A DNA stretch of 64,000 nt from Aerococcus viridans (GTDB taxonomy: Bacteria > Bacillota > Bacilli > Lactobacillales > Aerococcaceae): contig NZ_NBTM02000001.1 in the NCBI RefSeq assembly GCF_002083135.2, positions 1,364,001-1,428,000 on the forward strand, written 5' to 3'. Of the stretch, positions 37,972-48,107 are shown one piece after another. Position numbers and translations under genes: made by a program. Each line of letters opens with the position of its first letter. Position 1 is the first letter of the stretch. Under the pieces are notes generated by a model. It did not search any database, was not told the DNA's origin, and was given only the letters and a program-made list of their open reading frames with translations.

Positions 37972-38538
37972 ATGCGCGTCATAGCTGGAAAATTTGGGAA
38001 ACATCGTTTAAAGGCGGTTCCAGGGGATAATACCCGACCAACTACTGATAAAATCAAAGAATCATTATTTAATATTATTGGTCCTTATTTTGATGAGGAC
38101 ACAAGAGTTCTGGACTTCTATGCGGGGTCTGGGGCGCTTGGAATAGAAGCCATTTCAAGAGGGGCAGCAGTCGTTTACGGTTTTGAAAAGAACCGGCAAG
38201 CACAAGCGACGATTAAGGAAAACGTGGCTGCTGTGCGGATTGAGGACCAATATGTTTTGAAGTCAGGGGACAACCGCAAAGCCATCCAACAATTACGTCA
38301 AGCAGATAAAGACCTGCAATTTGACTTGGTATTTTTGGACCCACCTTATAAAGGCCAACAATTAGAAGATGTGATCAACGGCTTTTTAGCGGATAATTGG
38401 CTGGCACCGGATGCCCGCTTAATTTGTGAATTAGACAAGCGAGACACACTGCCAGAAGCCTTTGGACCACTCAAACTGATCAAAGATGTGACTTACGGAA
38501 TCACTAGAATCCTGGTATACCAAATGGAGGAAGACTAG
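37972..38538 (+). CDS. rsmD: 16S rRNA (guanine-966-N2) methyltransferase RsmD
   Basis: Product of 188 residues starting MRVIAGKFGKHRLKAVPG, the RsmD signature start. SAM-binding motif LDFYAGSGALGIEAISRG and catalytic FLDPPYKG (DPPY). Methylates G966 of 16S rRNA during 30S assembly. An extended -10 (TGGTAAAAT, ending 37937) lies upstream. Its stop abuts the coaD start, the usual firmicute pair. Confidence 0.94.
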   Translation: MRVIAGKFGKHRLKAVPGDNTRPTTDKIKESLFNIIGPYFDEDTRVLDFYAGSGALGIEAISRGAAVVYGFEKNRQAQATIKENVAAVRIEDQYVLKSGDNRKAIQQLRQADKDLQFDLVFLDPPYKGQQLEDVINGFLADNWLAPDARLICELDKRDTLPEAFGPLKLIKDVTYGITRILVYQMEED

Positions 38539-39039
38539 ATGACAACAAAAGGAAGAGCCTTATACGCCGGGTCTTTTGACCCTTTAACAATGGGCCATGT
38601 GGACATGATTGAACGGGCTGCCAAGATGTTTGACTACGTGTACGTCGCTGTCGCAACAAATACCACCAAAACCTCTTTATTTACTGGCGAGGAGAAATTT
38701 GCTTTAGCTCAGGAAGCCACTAAACACCTAGATAATGTGGAAGTGATCTACTTAAAATCTGGCCTAACAGTGAATTTCGCTAGAGAATTGGACTGCGGTA
38801 TTTTGATCCGCGGTTTGCGTAACGGTAGTGACTTTGAACAAGAAACCAACATCGCCTTAATGAACAAGCATCAAGCACCAGATATCGAGACAGTTCTATT
38901 GTTATCAAGTGAGAAATATCGTTTTGTTTCAAGCTCTATTATTAAGGAAGTGGCGAAGTTTAACGGGGACGTGTCTGGCGTTGTGCCGCCAAATGTCAAC
39001 GAAGCCATTAAAGCCAAATACGCTGAATTAAATGGTTAA
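38539..39039 (+). CDS. coaD: Phosphopantetheine adenylyltransferase
   Basis: Product of 166 residues. GSFDPLTMGHVDMIERA holds the nucleotidyltransferase T-x-G-H motif, and EKYRFVSSSIIKEVAKF the C-terminal SSS motif. Makes dephospho-CoA from phosphopantetheine and ATP. Starts immediately after the rsmD stop. Confidence 0.95.
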   Translation: MTTKGRALYAGSFDPLTMGHVDMIERAAKMFDYVYVAVATNTTKTSLFTGEEKFALAQEATKHLDNVEVIYLKSGLTVNFARELDCGILIRGLRNGSDFEQETNIALMNKHQAPDIETVLLLSSEKYRFVSSSIIKEVAKFNGDVSGVVPPNVNEAIKAKYAELNG

Positions 39040-39087
39040 ATTTTTTAAGTTATAGAACGATAGAACAATACTAAATGAATATATCAG

Positions 39088-39141
39088 TTATAAAAGACGT
39101 TCTCAATTAAGTCAATCTAGGCCTCTTTTATAATATTTTTT
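39088..39141 (+). terminator. Terminator of rsmD-coaD
   Basis: Perfect arms TTATAAAAGA and TCTTTTATAA around a 26-base loop, followed by ATATTTTTT. Confidence 0.65.
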
Positions 39142-39255
39142 GAAATCGTTTCATTTGAAATATGAATATATGTGCATTACCATTGACTATGTAATCCTTA
39201 TTTAGAAGAAATTAATGCGACGTAAGACATTATAATACATTAGGAGGACTGTCAC

Positions 39256-40137
39256 ATGTACATTAGAAAAGCAAAATTACAATATCATGCAAAACCTGAG
39301 AAAAGTAATCCTATTCTCGCACGACGTTTACAGGAGATTTTAGGGGGTCAATGGGGAGAAACTACAGGAATGTTAGCCTATACGCTTCAAGGTTGGAACA
39401 CCGTTGGCAATGAAAAATATAAAGATTTATTATTAGACACTGGTACGGAAGAAATAGGCCATATGGAAATGTTAGCTACCATGATCAATGACCTGTTACG
39501 TGACGCTCCTACTGATACGATAGAAGAGTTTGCGAGAAATAGTGATCCAGCCACTGCTGCAATACTTGGTGGTATGGACCCTCAACATGCATTCGTCAAT
39601 GGTCTTGGTGCAGGGCTATCTGATTCTAACGGAAACCCGTGGAGCGCAAATTTCATCACCTCAAGCGGTAATTTACTCGCTGATATGCGTTTCAATGTTG
39701 TCCGTGAATCACAGGCTCGCCTTCAAGTATCACGTAACTTCCTGCAAACTGAGGATAAAGGTGTTCGTGATATGCTAAGCTACCTCATGGCTCGTGAAAC
39801 GCAGCACCAGCTTCAATTCTTAAAAGCTTGTGAAGAATTGGAAGAAAAATACGGTCCAGTTGTACCACATGGTACTCAAGACTTACAAAAACAAGGTAAG
39901 GAGTTTACACATACACTTTACAATTTCTCAGAAGGAGAAGCCTCCCAAGCACTCGAAGGAGAAACTGCCCGTGATGGGAACAAATTCCACTATAGTAGTG
40001 ACCCCATTATGGCAGGTGGTGAACCTGATTTAACAGCTGCCCCAGAAATATTAAGAAATACGCCACCTGAAGATCCAAACACTACTGTTGAAGAAGGACG
40101 CAGGATGCTTGAAGGTGAACAAAATACAAGTAAATAG
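39256..40137 (+). CDS. Manganese catalase
   Basis: Product of 293 residues with AGGAGG upstream. Ferritin-like four-helix core with metal ligands in EEIGHMEMLATMI and RETQHQLQFLKACEELE, typical of dimanganese (pseudo)catalases, plus the family C-terminal tail. It breaks down hydrogen peroxide without haem, which suits a lactic acid bacterium lacking haem synthesis. Transcribed alone. A TATAAT sits only five bases before the ribosome site, so the true start site is unclear. Confidence 0.9.
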   Translation: MYIRKAKLQYHAKPEKSNPILARRLQEILGGQWGETTGMLAYTLQGWNTVGNEKYKDLLLDTGTEEIGHMEMLATMINDLLRDAPTDTIEEFARNSDPATAAILGGMDPQHAFVNGLGAGLSDSNGNPWSANFITSSGNLLADMRFNVVRESQARLQVSRNFLQTEDKGVRDMLSYLMARETQHQLQFLKACEELEEKYGPVVPHGTQDLQKQGKEFTHTLYNFSEGEASQALEGETARDGNKFHYSSDPIMAGGEPDLTAAPEILRNTPPEDPNTTVEEGRRMLEGEQNTSK

Positions 40138-40164
40138 TTAAAAAAATAAAAATATACCTGGCTT

Positions 40165-40195
40165 AGACTTATGTGATATGCATAAGTCTTTTTTT
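40165..40195 (+). terminator. Terminator of the manganese catalase gene
   Basis: AGACTTATG and CATAAGTCT around TGATATG, then a run of T. Confidence 0.88.
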
Positions 40196-40397
40196 GTGTG
40201 GCTTTTTCACCGAAAGGAGATATTTCCAAAAGACAGGAAAATACCCTCATTATCTAAGGTCGTATATGTGAGAAGTGTATTTTATGAGATTTCCTTATTT
40301 TGATTGACCTATATTAGAAAATAAATGTTCAAAGTTTTGGAAAATGAGCCAACGCTTTTAACTGAACTTGCCGTATATAATAGGTGAGGTGATCATA

Positions 40398-41231
40398 ATG
40401 AATCAGTTGCGAGCGTGGCTAAGACAATTTAAGTTAGATATCAAAGAAATGAATATCAAACAAGTGTGGTTCTTGTATAGATCCTACTTGCTGGGTATTT
40501 TTGTTGTCTTTTTGACTGTGAGTGGACTAGGCATTTACGGACTTAGTCAGGTATTTCAAGGCAGACAAGGCCAAAATAACGCCTTAGTGGTAGAGGCAGA
40601 AACGGACGAAGTAACATCTGACTCGTTAGCGACAGAAGAACGTTTGTCTAAAAATACTGTAGTTTCATCAAGTGCGGTGAGTGGTATAGCAAGCGAAATC
40701 TCTAGAGAAGAAGCTAATGAAGAATCCGAAACTAACGCTAATAGCGCAGCCAATGAAACCTGGTATGTAGACATTAAAGGGGCTATCAAAGTTCCGCAAG
40801 TTGTCCCAGTGACCCCGGGTATGCGGGTTCATGATGTGGTTGAAATGGCGGGTGGGGTAACTGGAGAGGCTGACCAAAGTCAGGTGAATTTAGCTCAATT
40901 AGTGACTGATCAAATGGTGATTTATATCCCTAAAGTTGGCGAAGAGGTCAGTCCTCCAACTGAAGCATTGGTTGCTGATTCCCAGGTCACAGAAAGTGCT
41001 GTATCCGAGAGTTCTGGGGACGCTACAAGTGGCGGGGACCTGGTCAATATTAATACTGCAGATATTACAATGCTACAGACTTTATCTGGTATAGGGGAGA
41101 AGCGGGCAGCCGATATCATTAATTACCGGGAGACGAACGGTTTATTTGAAACCGTCGATGATTTAGACCAAGTTTCAGGTATTGGGGAGAAAACGATGGA
41201 GAAGTTACGACCTTTAATCACGGTGAATTAA
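40398..41231 (+). CDS. comEA: Competence DNA receptor ComEA
   Basis: Product of 277 residues; the ATG at 40398 follows GAGGTGA, and TATAAT lies at 40376-40381. One membrane anchor (about 33-53), a Ser/Glu-rich linker, an SLBB domain (WYVDIKGAIKVPQVVPVTPG) and a C-terminal tandem helix-hairpin-helix DNA-binding domain (VNINTADITMLQTLSGIGEK, then VSGIGEKTMEKLRPL). Binds double-stranded DNA at the membrane for uptake by ComEC, encoded one base downstream. Confidence 0.92.
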   Translation: MNQLRAWLRQFKLDIKEMNIKQVWFLYRSYLLGIFVVFLTVSGLGIYGLSQVFQGRQGQNNALVVEAETDEVTSDSLATEERLSKNTVVSSSAVSGIASEISREEANEESETNANSAANETWYVDIKGAIKVPQVVPVTPGMRVHDVVEMAGGVTGEADQSQVNLAQLVTDQMVIYIPKVGEEVSPPTEALVADSQVTESAVSESSGDATSGGDLVNINTADITMLQTLSGIGEKRAADIINYRETNGLFETVDDLDQVSGIGEKTMEKLRPLITVN

Positions 41232-41232
41232 G

Positions 41233-43563
41233 ATGCAATATAAGTTAGTCCTCCATAGTTTAGGTATACTTCTACTTGCCATTGTAGCCCTGACCAATAG
41301 TCCTTGGGCCTGGCTTTGTTATGGCTTATTTATGGTCCGTGTGCTTGCTTTAAAAGAGGGTAAATTTCTGCTACAACTAGTGTTTGTACATTGTTTACTC
41401 GGCACTTACTTTGTCTATCAAGAAGCAGGTCGACACAGTATCCTAACTGGATCAGAAGAAGAATTGGTTATGGACGTAGCCATCACTGATGTAAAAGTCG
41501 AAGGGAACCTCTTGTCTTTTCAAGGGACCGTGCGTTTAGACGGACAGAATGAAAAGGTGCAAGTATTTTATATGCTGGGCGAAGAAGCGGACCAAAAAGC
41601 ATGGTTAAACAAAGACCAATCATTTCGAGCTGTAATTACGGGTACTTTGGAAATGGCCGATGAAAACCAAAATTTTCACCTGTTTAACTACCGGACTTAT
41701 CTAAAACGGCAGGATATTTATTGGATTATGTCACCGGATGCCATCAACGTGATGGGTCATTTGAATCACTGGCAATTTTGGTTAGCCAACCAAAGACAAG
41801 CCATAATCAACTGGCTGGGGACCATTCAAAATCCGACCGTATCAGCCTATACTTTGTCTCTCTTTTTCAATAAAATGGATGCACTTGAAGGGGAGGTGTT
41901 AGACGCTTATCAAGCGATTGGCCTGATTCATTTGTTTTCGATTTCCGGTTTTCACGTCCAGTATTTCTTAACTTTTTTCAAGAAAATCCTTCTTCGATTA
42001 GGCATCACAGTAGAATCTTTTGATTATTTCGCCATTGCCATCCTACTCCTATATACCGTCTTTTTAGGTTGGCCCTACGGCATGATTCGGTCCTTTGTGG
42101 CCTATACCTATAACGTCCTCCAGAAGCGGCGGGGCGGGCAACCTTCATCACTCGTAGGCACTTCCTGGTCCATGATTTTACTCCTAATGATAGATCCACG
42201 CATTATCTTTACCATGTCCTTTCAGTTAACTTATGCCCTGTCCTATACCATTTTATTTACCGGGAAATTTATCCAAGCCAAATGCCGGCACTCTCTACAA
42301 GTCGAAATCTGGCAAAGTTTCATCTGTAGTTTAGTCACCATTCCCTTTTTAACCATGACCTACTTTGAATTCTCCTGGGTGTCCCTTATCTTAAATTACG
42401 GCTACTCCTGGCTATTCGCCACCTTTTTATTTCCCGGACTCCTTTTGATTTTACTCATTCAAATCACCGGCTTAGGCCCTTATTTCACCTGGCTACAAGC
42501 TGGATTAGCTTATTTGATTGAGGGAATAGAAATGCTAGCTCTTTTCGCTGAAAAATGGACTTGGTTTCAGTGGGTGACTGGTAGACCACAAATTGCAGTC
42601 TTGGTATTTTTTGTGGTCACTTTACTCATGTATCTAGCGAATCTTTCCAAAGCGAAAGTCAGTAAAAGCTTGCACGGACTATTAGCGATTAGCTTAGTTT
42701 TACTGTATTTGAACCCTTATTTACACAGATACGGGCAAGTAGCCATGCTAGCGATTGGGCAGGGGGATACCTTTTTCCTGGAAATGCCTTACCAAAGAAA
42801 GGTCTATTTAATCGATTTAGCGGGGAAAATCAACTTCACTACACTTTTAGCTGACCAAGATCCATCCAAATCATGGCAATTACGGGACAGTGAAAGTGTC
42901 GCTGAAAGGCAAATTATTCCAGCGCTTAAAGCAACGGGGACAAGGACGATTGATGGGGTGTTTTTAACTCACGGAGACTTCGACCATATCGGATCATTCG
43001 GTGAAATCGCCAAGGCCTTTAAAATCGAAACCTTATATTTACCAATCGGAATGGACGCGGACACAGAATCCTTAACTACCTTGCAGGAAGCAATCGAGGT
43101 GGGGAAGAATCCTAAAATGAATATCGTCTGGCTCAAATCGGGAGACCAGGTGGCCCTTGACCAAAAAACCAACTTACAGGTTTTAGCGCCGGATAAATCA
43201 GGTGCAGGAGAAAATGCGGATTCTTTAGTCTTATATGGTAGAATAGGACTTCATGACTTTCTATTTACAGGAGATATTGATGGGGCAGCAGAAAATGCCC
43301 TCCCGAGTCTACCGGTCGATATTTTAAAAGTTGCTCACCACGGATCAGACCATTCAACGCCAGCTGACTTTATCGAGAGGACTGACCCAAAAATCGCTTG
43401 GATTTCAGTGGGTAAGGACAACCGGTATGGCCATCCAGCTGACCGGGTGGTGGCTGATTTAGAAGCCAATCAAACAAAAATATATCGGACGGATACAATG
43501 GGCGCTGTCCACTATATTTATTGGCCCAAATCCGCTAAAATAGACAGTGTGCAATCAAATTAG
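41233..43563 (+). CDS. comEC: Competence DNA channel ComEC/Rec2
   Basis: Product of 776 residues. An N-terminal soluble domain, a central membrane competence domain (about 190-500, including HLFSISGFHVQYFL), and a C-terminal metallo-beta-lactamase domain with FLTHGDFDHIGSF and LKVAHHGSDHST. Forms the channel that takes single-stranded DNA into the cell. It starts right after comEA with weak ribosome site and is followed by holA. Both genes are intact, so natural competence is possible if the other com genes exist elsewhere. Confidence 0.93.
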   Translation: MQYKLVLHSLGILLLAIVALTNSPWAWLCYGLFMVRVLALKEGKFLLQLVFVHCLLGTYFVYQEAGRHSILTGSEEELVMDVAITDVKVEGNLLSFQGTVRLDGQNEKVQVFYMLGEEADQKAWLNKDQSFRAVITGTLEMADENQNFHLFNYRTYLKRQDIYWIMSPDAINVMGHLNHWQFWLANQRQAIINWLGTIQNPTVSAYTLSLFFNKMDALEGEVLDAYQAIGLIHLFSISGFHVQYFLTFFKKILLRLGITVESFDYFAIAILLLYTVFLGWPYGMIRSFVAYTYNVLQKRRGGQPSSLVGTSWSMILLLMIDPRIIFTMSFQLTYALSYTILFTGKFIQAKCRHSLQVEIWQSFICSLVTIPFLTMTYFEFSWVSLILNYGYSWLFATFLFPGLLLILLIQITGLGPYFTWLQAGLAYLIEGIEMLALFAEKWTWFQWVTGRPQIAVLVFFVVTLLMYLANLSKAKVSKSLHGLLAISLVLLYLNPYLHRYGQVAMLAIGQGDTFFLEMPYQRKVYLIDLAGKINFTTLLADQDPSKSWQLRDSESVAERQIIPALKATGTRTIDGVFLTHGDFDHIGSFGEIAKAFKIETLYLPIGMDADTESLTTLQEAIEVGKNPKMNIVWLKSGDQVALDQKTNLQVLAPDKSGAGENADSLVLYGRIGLHDFLFTGDIDGAAENALPSLPVDILKVAHHGSDHSTPADFIERTDPKIAWISVGKDNRYGHPADRVVADLEANQTKIYRTDTMGAVHYIYWPKSAKIDSVQSN

Positions 43564-43573
43564 GAGGTAGGTT

Positions 43574-44608
43574 ATGGAATTACAAAAGGCATTACAGGCG
43601 CTAAATAACGGGCAAATTGACCCCATATATGTACTACAAGGGCCTGAAACCTACTTAATCAACCGGTTTTTAACGGCCATTGAAAGCCAGTACTTACAAG
43701 AAGACGCCAATGCCATGAATTACATGTCCTTTGATATGGAAGAAGACAGTTTGGCGGACGTCATGGTTGAAGCCAACACCATTTCATTTTTCAATGAACC
43801 GAGGCTGATTTTAATGCGGCAACCAGCTTTTTTAACGGGGTCACAGAAGAAGAATGCCATCAAGCAGGATGACGCGTCCTTACTCGAATACCTGGATAAT
43901 CCAGCTGATGGTGTGGTTTTAGTCATTGTGGCAGATTATGAATCCTTAGATGGCCGGAAGAAAATTGTGAAACAACTGAAGAAGAAGGCCACATTTGTGG
44001 ATACCTCTGTCATGGCCGAACCCCAAGTGAAAGACTATATGCAGCGGTACGTGGCATCAGAAGGCGTCGATATGACCAGAGAAGCTATGGCCCTATTCTT
44101 GAAACGAACCAATTACCAGCTCTCCCAGTCCATTCGTGAAATGGACAAGTTGATTTTATATGTAGGGGATGAGAAAAGGATCAACCAGCGAGATGTTGAC
44201 TTGTTGGTGACACCGTCATTGGATGACAATATCTTTCATCTAACGGACTATATAATGCGTCAAGATTCGGCTGCTGCTTTAAGGTTATACCGCGAACTAA
44301 TCGCACAGAAAAATCAACCCATTGCCATTCTAGGTTTACTCCAGTCTAACTTCCGCTTGTATACGCAAATTATCCAATTGAAGAAAGCGGGTTACGACCA
44401 GGGATCAATGGCTGAAACCATTGGCGTTCATCCATACAGGATTAAAATGGCTGGCCAATCGATTCATCCTTATTCGCCGAATTTACTCATGGTGGGTTAT
44501 ATGAAGTTGATTGAATTGGACTTTGATATTAAACAGGGGAAGGTAGACCAGCATCTTGGGATTGAGTGGTTTATTTTAGACTTTTGTTCAGGTAAGGCAG
44601 CTAGTTAA
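43574..44608 (+). CDS. holA: DNA polymerase III delta subunit
   Basis: Product of 344 residues with AGGAGG upstream. Begins with the delta-subunit pattern (IDPIYVLQGPETYLINRFL) and has FFNEPRLILMRQPAFL and a C-terminal helical collar domain. The delta subunit opens the sliding clamp in the clamp loader. Firmicutes place holA after comEC and before rpsT, as here. Confidence 0.92.
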   Translation: MELQKALQALNNGQIDPIYVLQGPETYLINRFLTAIESQYLQEDANAMNYMSFDMEEDSLADVMVEANTISFFNEPRLILMRQPAFLTGSQKKNAIKQDDASLLEYLDNPADGVVLVIVADYESLDGRKKIVKQLKKKATFVDTSVMAEPQVKDYMQRYVASEGVDMTREAMALFLKRTNYQLSQSIREMDKLILYVGDEKRINQRDVDLLVTPSLDDNIFHLTDYIMRQDSAAALRLYRELIAQKNQPIAILGLLQSNFRLYTQIIQLKKAGYDQGSMAETIGVHPYRIKMAGQSIHPYSPNLLMVGYMKLIELDFDIKQGKVDQHLGIEWFILDFCSGKAAS

Positions 44609-44636
44609 GACATATATATGAGAAAAAACAGGCAAC

Positions 44637-44677
44637 AAAAAAAGCAGGAAAATGCGTACGTCATTTTCCTGCTTTTT
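44637..44677. terminator. Bidirectional terminator between holA and rpsT
   Basis: AAAAAGCAGGAAAATG and CATTTTCCTGCTTTTT around CGTACGT; serves both converging genes. Confidence 0.88.
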
Positions 44678-44716
44678 ATAATGATCGGTTTTGGTAACAC
44701 CATTTACCAAGGTCGA

Positions 44717-44965
44717 TTATGCTTTTTTAGCTAAGCGAGCTTTTTCACGAGCAGCTTTGTTAGCGTGGATTAATCCTTTGCTAGCAGCTTGATCTAACAT
44801 TTTAGAAGCGTTACGGAATAATTCGTCTTTGTTGTCTGCGTTTTCTGCAGCAGCTTGTTCAAAACGTTTAACAGCTGTACGTACAGAAGCGATTTTCGCG
44901 CTGTTACGAGCGTTAGCAGTTTCGTTTTGACGAGCACGTTTGATTGCTGATTCAATATTTGGCAT
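44717..44965 (-). CDS. rpsT: 30S ribosomal protein S20
   Basis: Product of 82 residues beginning [15 protein letters not shown], the conserved S20 start; an upstream TTG would add eight residues not found in the family. Ala/Lys-rich helices throughout ([19 protein letters not shown]). Binds 16S rRNA early in 30S assembly. Transcribed opposite to holA. Confidence 0.96.
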   Translation of the reverse strand: MPNIESAIKRARQNETANARNSAKIASVRTAVKRFEQAAAENADNKDELFRNASKMLDQAASKGLIHANKAAREKARLAKKA

Positions 44966-45394
44966 TAAAAACACCCACTTTCCTGTCAAATTATAAAAGT
45001 GAACTTGTCACTAACAGACAATATTATACAGAAATAATAAGGGATAAGTCAAGGTAAATTTAATGAGTCTTATCTAACCTGTTATTAATAAGTGATAATG
45101 TCCTAAGTATTCATAAGGGAAATTGTCTTGGGCAGATCAAACTTGGTGGAAATAGCGAGCTAATAGCTATCATTGTGAATATGATCTGTCTCATGTAAAA
45201 GGATTTTGGTCAAAAATTTATTGGGATTAGGAAGGGAAACACCCCGGTGATTTTGAAAACTGATACCTGTTTCAATTGGACCGTCAGCCAAGTCGCGAAC
45301 CCCCTTTTTCCAAGGGCTAAGGTTTCGGCTTTAATCACTTAGATGGTATAATATTAGGGTATGTAATTGTGTATTTTAAAAGGAAGAGAGGTTC
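44966..45394. other. Intergenic region between rpsT and uvrB with a possible gene remnant
   Basis: Holds the divergent promoters of rpsT and uvrB (extended -10 TGGTATAAT ending 45353 for uvrB). On the minus strand an open frame of about 56 codons (45163-45331) has no start or ribosome site but encodes NKFLTKILLHETDHIHN, which resembles the HExDH helix of peptide deformylases. Probably a decayed fragment. No LexA-type box was found before uvrB. Confidence 0.45.
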
Positions 45395-47389
45395 ATGATG
45401 ATAAACCAATTTGATTTAGTTTCGGAATATGAACCAAGTGGTGACCAACCGGAAGCCATCAGAAGAATTGTGGAACAAGTGGAGGCTGGCGATAAGGCGC
45501 AAGTTCTACTGGGTGGTACAGGAACGGGTAAGACATTCACTATGGCGAATGTGATTGCCCAGACAAATCGGCCAACCTTAGTTTTAGCCCATAATAAAAC
45601 CTTGGCAGGGCAATTATATGGGGAGCTGAAAGAGTTCTTCCCAAATAATGCGGTGGAGTATTTTGTGTCTTACTACGACTACTACCAGCCGGAAGCTTAT
45701 GTGCCGTCAAGTGACTCCTATATTGAAAAGTCAGCTTCAGTGAATGATGAAATTGATAAGTTGCGTCATTCGGCGACGTCTTCTATTTTGGAGCGACGGG
45801 ATACAATTGTTGTTGCCTCAGTTTCATGTATTTATGGGTTGGTGAACCCAGTCGAGTACCGGGACCATGTGATATCAATTAGACAAGGGCAAACATTATC
45901 GCGCGATGCCTTTATGCGTCGTTTAGTTGAAAATCAATATGAACGAAATGATATCGACTTCCAGCGTGGGACTTTCCGTGTACGCGGGGATATTGTCGAC
46001 GTGTTCTTATCATCTCATGATTCTTCATCGATTCGAGTGGAGTTTTTTGGTGATGAAATCGACCGCATCCGTGAAGTGGATGCTTTAACAGGTGAAGTCC
46101 ATTCTGAAGTAGAACATTTTCCCATTTATCCAGCGACCCACTTTGTGGTAGACCATGAACAAGTAGAGAAATCAGTTAAATCAATCGAGGCTGAATTAGA
46201 AGATCGTTTGAAAGAGTTGAATGATGAAGGGAAGTTGCTTGAAGCGCAACGTCTAGAACAACGTACCCGCTATGACATCGAAATGCTTCTTGAAATGGGT
46301 TACTGTAACGGGATCGAAAACTACTCTCGTCATATGGACGGGCGTAAACCTGGGGAAGCACCATATACTTTGCTCGATTTCTTCCCAGAAGATTTCTTAT
46401 TAATGGTAGATGAGTCACATATGACAATGCCACAGGTGCGTGGGATGTATAATGGAGATAAGGCTAGAAAACAAGTTTTAATTGACCATGGTTTCCGTTT
46501 ACCTTCAGCCTTGGATAACCGACCATTAAAATTAGAAGAGTTTGAAGGAAAATTAAACCAGACCCTATTCGTATCTGCAACACCAGCTGATTATGAAGTT
46601 GAGAAAGCAGGGGAAGAAGATATTGTCGAACAAATCATCCGACCAACTGGCTTGCTTGATCCTACTGTGGAAGTCCGTCCAATTGAAGGTCAAATTGACG
46701 ACATTATTAGTGAGATTAATGACCGGATTGAACGAGAAGAACGGGTATTTATTACTACTTTAACGAAACGAATGGCAGAAGACTTGACTGACTACCTGGA
46801 AGAAGTGGGCATCAAGGTAAAATACCTGCATTCTGATATCAAGACGTTAGAGCGTACGGAAATTATTCGTGACTTACGTCTAGGCGTGTTCGATGTATTG
46901 ATCGGAATCAACTTGCTGCGTGAGGGGATTGATGTGCCAGAAGTATCCTTAGTCACGATATTAGATGCAGACAAAGAAGGCTTCTTGCGTAATGAGCGAT
47001 CTCTTATCCAGACCATTGGACGGGCAGCTCGTAATCAAAATGGTCATGTAATTATGTATGCTGATGGGATCACCGACTCTATGCGCCGGGCCATGGATGA
47101 AACGGCCCGTCGACGTGCTATCCAACAAGCTTATAACAAGGAACATGGGATTGTACCGCAAACAATCAAGAAAGAAATTCGTGATGCTATTCGGATTACC
47201 CACGTGAATTCTGAAGAAATGAGTAATTCCTTAACAGAACAATTACGGGCTTTAAAACGGGATGACAGAGAACAAGCTCTACGGAATGTGGAATTAGAAA
47301 TGAAACAAGCTGCCAAGGACTTAAATTTCGAAAAAGCGGCTGAACTTCGTGACATTATTATGGAATTAAAAGCAGAAATGAAGAAATAG
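45395..47389 (+). CDS. uvrB: UvrABC excinuclease subunit B
   Basis: Product of 664 residues with AGGAAGAGAGG upstream. Walker [14 protein letters not shown], the beta-hairpin region [14 protein letters not shown] that inserts into DNA, helicase motifs through QTIGRAARN, and the C-terminal UVR motif ([17 protein letters not shown]) that contacts UvrC. It verifies DNA damage in nucleotide excision repair. UvrA is not directly downstream here; the three-gene cassette follows instead. Confidence 0.96.
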   Translation: MMINQFDLVSEYEPSGDQPEAIRRIVEQVEAGDKAQVLLGGTGTGKTFTMANVIAQTNRPTLVLAHNKTLAGQLYGELKEFFPNNAVEYFVSYYDYYQPEAYVPSSDSYIEKSASVNDEIDKLRHSATSSILERRDTIVVASVSCIYGLVNPVEYRDHVISIRQGQTLSRDAFMRRLVENQYERNDIDFQRGTFRVRGDIVDVFLSSHDSSSIRVEFFGDEIDRIREVDALTGEVHSEVEHFPIYPATHFVVDHEQVEKSVKSIEAELEDRLKELNDEGKLLEAQRLEQRTRYDIEMLLEMGYCNGIENYSRHMDGRKPGEAPYTLLDFFPEDFLLMVDESHMTMPQVRGMYNGDKARKQVLIDHGFRLPSALDNRPLKLEEFEGKLNQTLFVSATPADYEVEKAGEEDIVEQIIRPTGLLDPTVEVRPIEGQIDDIISEINDRIEREERVFITTLTKRMAEDLTDYLEEVGIKVKYLHSDIKTLERTEIIRDLRLGVFDVLIGINLLREGIDVPEVSLVTILDADKEGFLRNERSLIQTIGRAARNQNGHVIMYADGITDSMRRAMDETARRRAIQQAYNKEHGIVPQTIKKEIRDAIRITHVNSEEMSNSLTEQLRALKRDDREQALRNVELEMKQAAKDLNFEKAAELRDIIMELKAEMKK

Positions 47390-47491
47390 TTGCAACGTTA
47401 GTCGATGACTTAATTCAGAATATGCGATATAGAGATTGAGTCTTTAAAATTTTGTGAGTAGCTGGTGCTATTATGTAATGATTTAATGTGG

Positions 47492-47497
47492 TAAAAT
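47492..47497 (+). promoter_or_regulatory. Extended -10 promoter of the toxin-antitoxin-chaperone cassette
   Basis: TGGTAAAAT (TG-n-TAAAAT, hexamer 47492-47497) lies 36 bases before the first gene of the cassette. No strong -35 is visible. It gives the cassette its own transcription start apart from uvrB. Confidence 0.55.
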
Positions 47498-47533
47498 ATA
47501 CAGGTATAAGCAGAAAAAATAAAAGGTGAAAAG

Positions 47534-48106
47534 ATGAGTATTGAGGAATATCATGGATTTCATGGTACGGATATTTCAAACGCACAGAAAATTATAGGAA
47601 AATCTGGACCAAATGTTTCCATTTCTGGATTTTTGAATGGCAATTATAGAAATGAACCTGGGAATTTTGGGTATGGGTTTTATACATTCTTAGGTGATCC
47701 TCAACTAGCATTTAAGTTTGCAAAGAAATTTCACGCTGCTGAAAATATACAAGTATGTTCTGTATTTTGCAAAGTTGATGAGAACAACGTGTTAGATTTG
47801 AGACATGAAATTCTGAAAAAACAGTTTCTGTCATATGCCCAATCCAATGAAAGGGCAATTGTAAATCACCTTAAAAAATTTGGAAAAACCTCTAATAAAC
47901 CCGAAGTTTTGACAACAGGAATTGCAGTAGAACTTTTCATACATGAATTACGGAAACGCAATTATCATGTAAATGTTGTCATGGGGGAGAGTTATACGAA
48001 AGAACGATATGGTATCAACTTGACTGTTCCAAATGGTACTGAAATGAATATACGAAATAAAGATATTATAAAGAGTATAGAACGATATGAGAAGGAGGAA
48101 CTGTGA
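47534..48106 (+). CDS. Putative ADP-ribosyltransferase-fold toxin (CmdT-like)
   Basis: Product of 190 residues with AAAGGTG upstream. It shows an ADP-ribosyltransferase (ART) pattern: FHGT near the N-terminus (His10), NFGYGFYTF (Tyr50) followed by DPQLAFKFAKKF, and a late NGTEMNIRNKDII with Glu170. These fit the H-Y-E triad of ART toxins that use NAD. The next two genes are a small acidic protein and a SecB-like chaperone, the layout of toxin-antitoxin-chaperone systems; CmdTAC of E. coli has an ART toxin that modifies mRNA during phage infection. Very AT-rich next to uvrB, suggesting transfer. Triad and target are inference; a phage-defence role is by analogy. Confidence 0.65.
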   Translation: MSIEEYHGFHGTDISNAQKIIGKSGPNVSISGFLNGNYRNEPGNFGYGFYTFLGDPQLAFKFAKKFHAAENIQVCSVFCKVDENNVLDLRHEILKKQFLSYAQSNERAIVNHLKKFGKTSNKPEVLTTGIAVELFIHELRKRNYHVNVVMGESYTKERYGINLTVPNGTEMNIRNKDIIKSIERYEKEEL

Positions 48107-48107
48107 A

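Noticed and set aside
45300-45394. LexA box before uvrB (expected for an SOS gene)
   Set aside because: Only CGAACCCCC is present, without the GTTCG arm, so no box is called.
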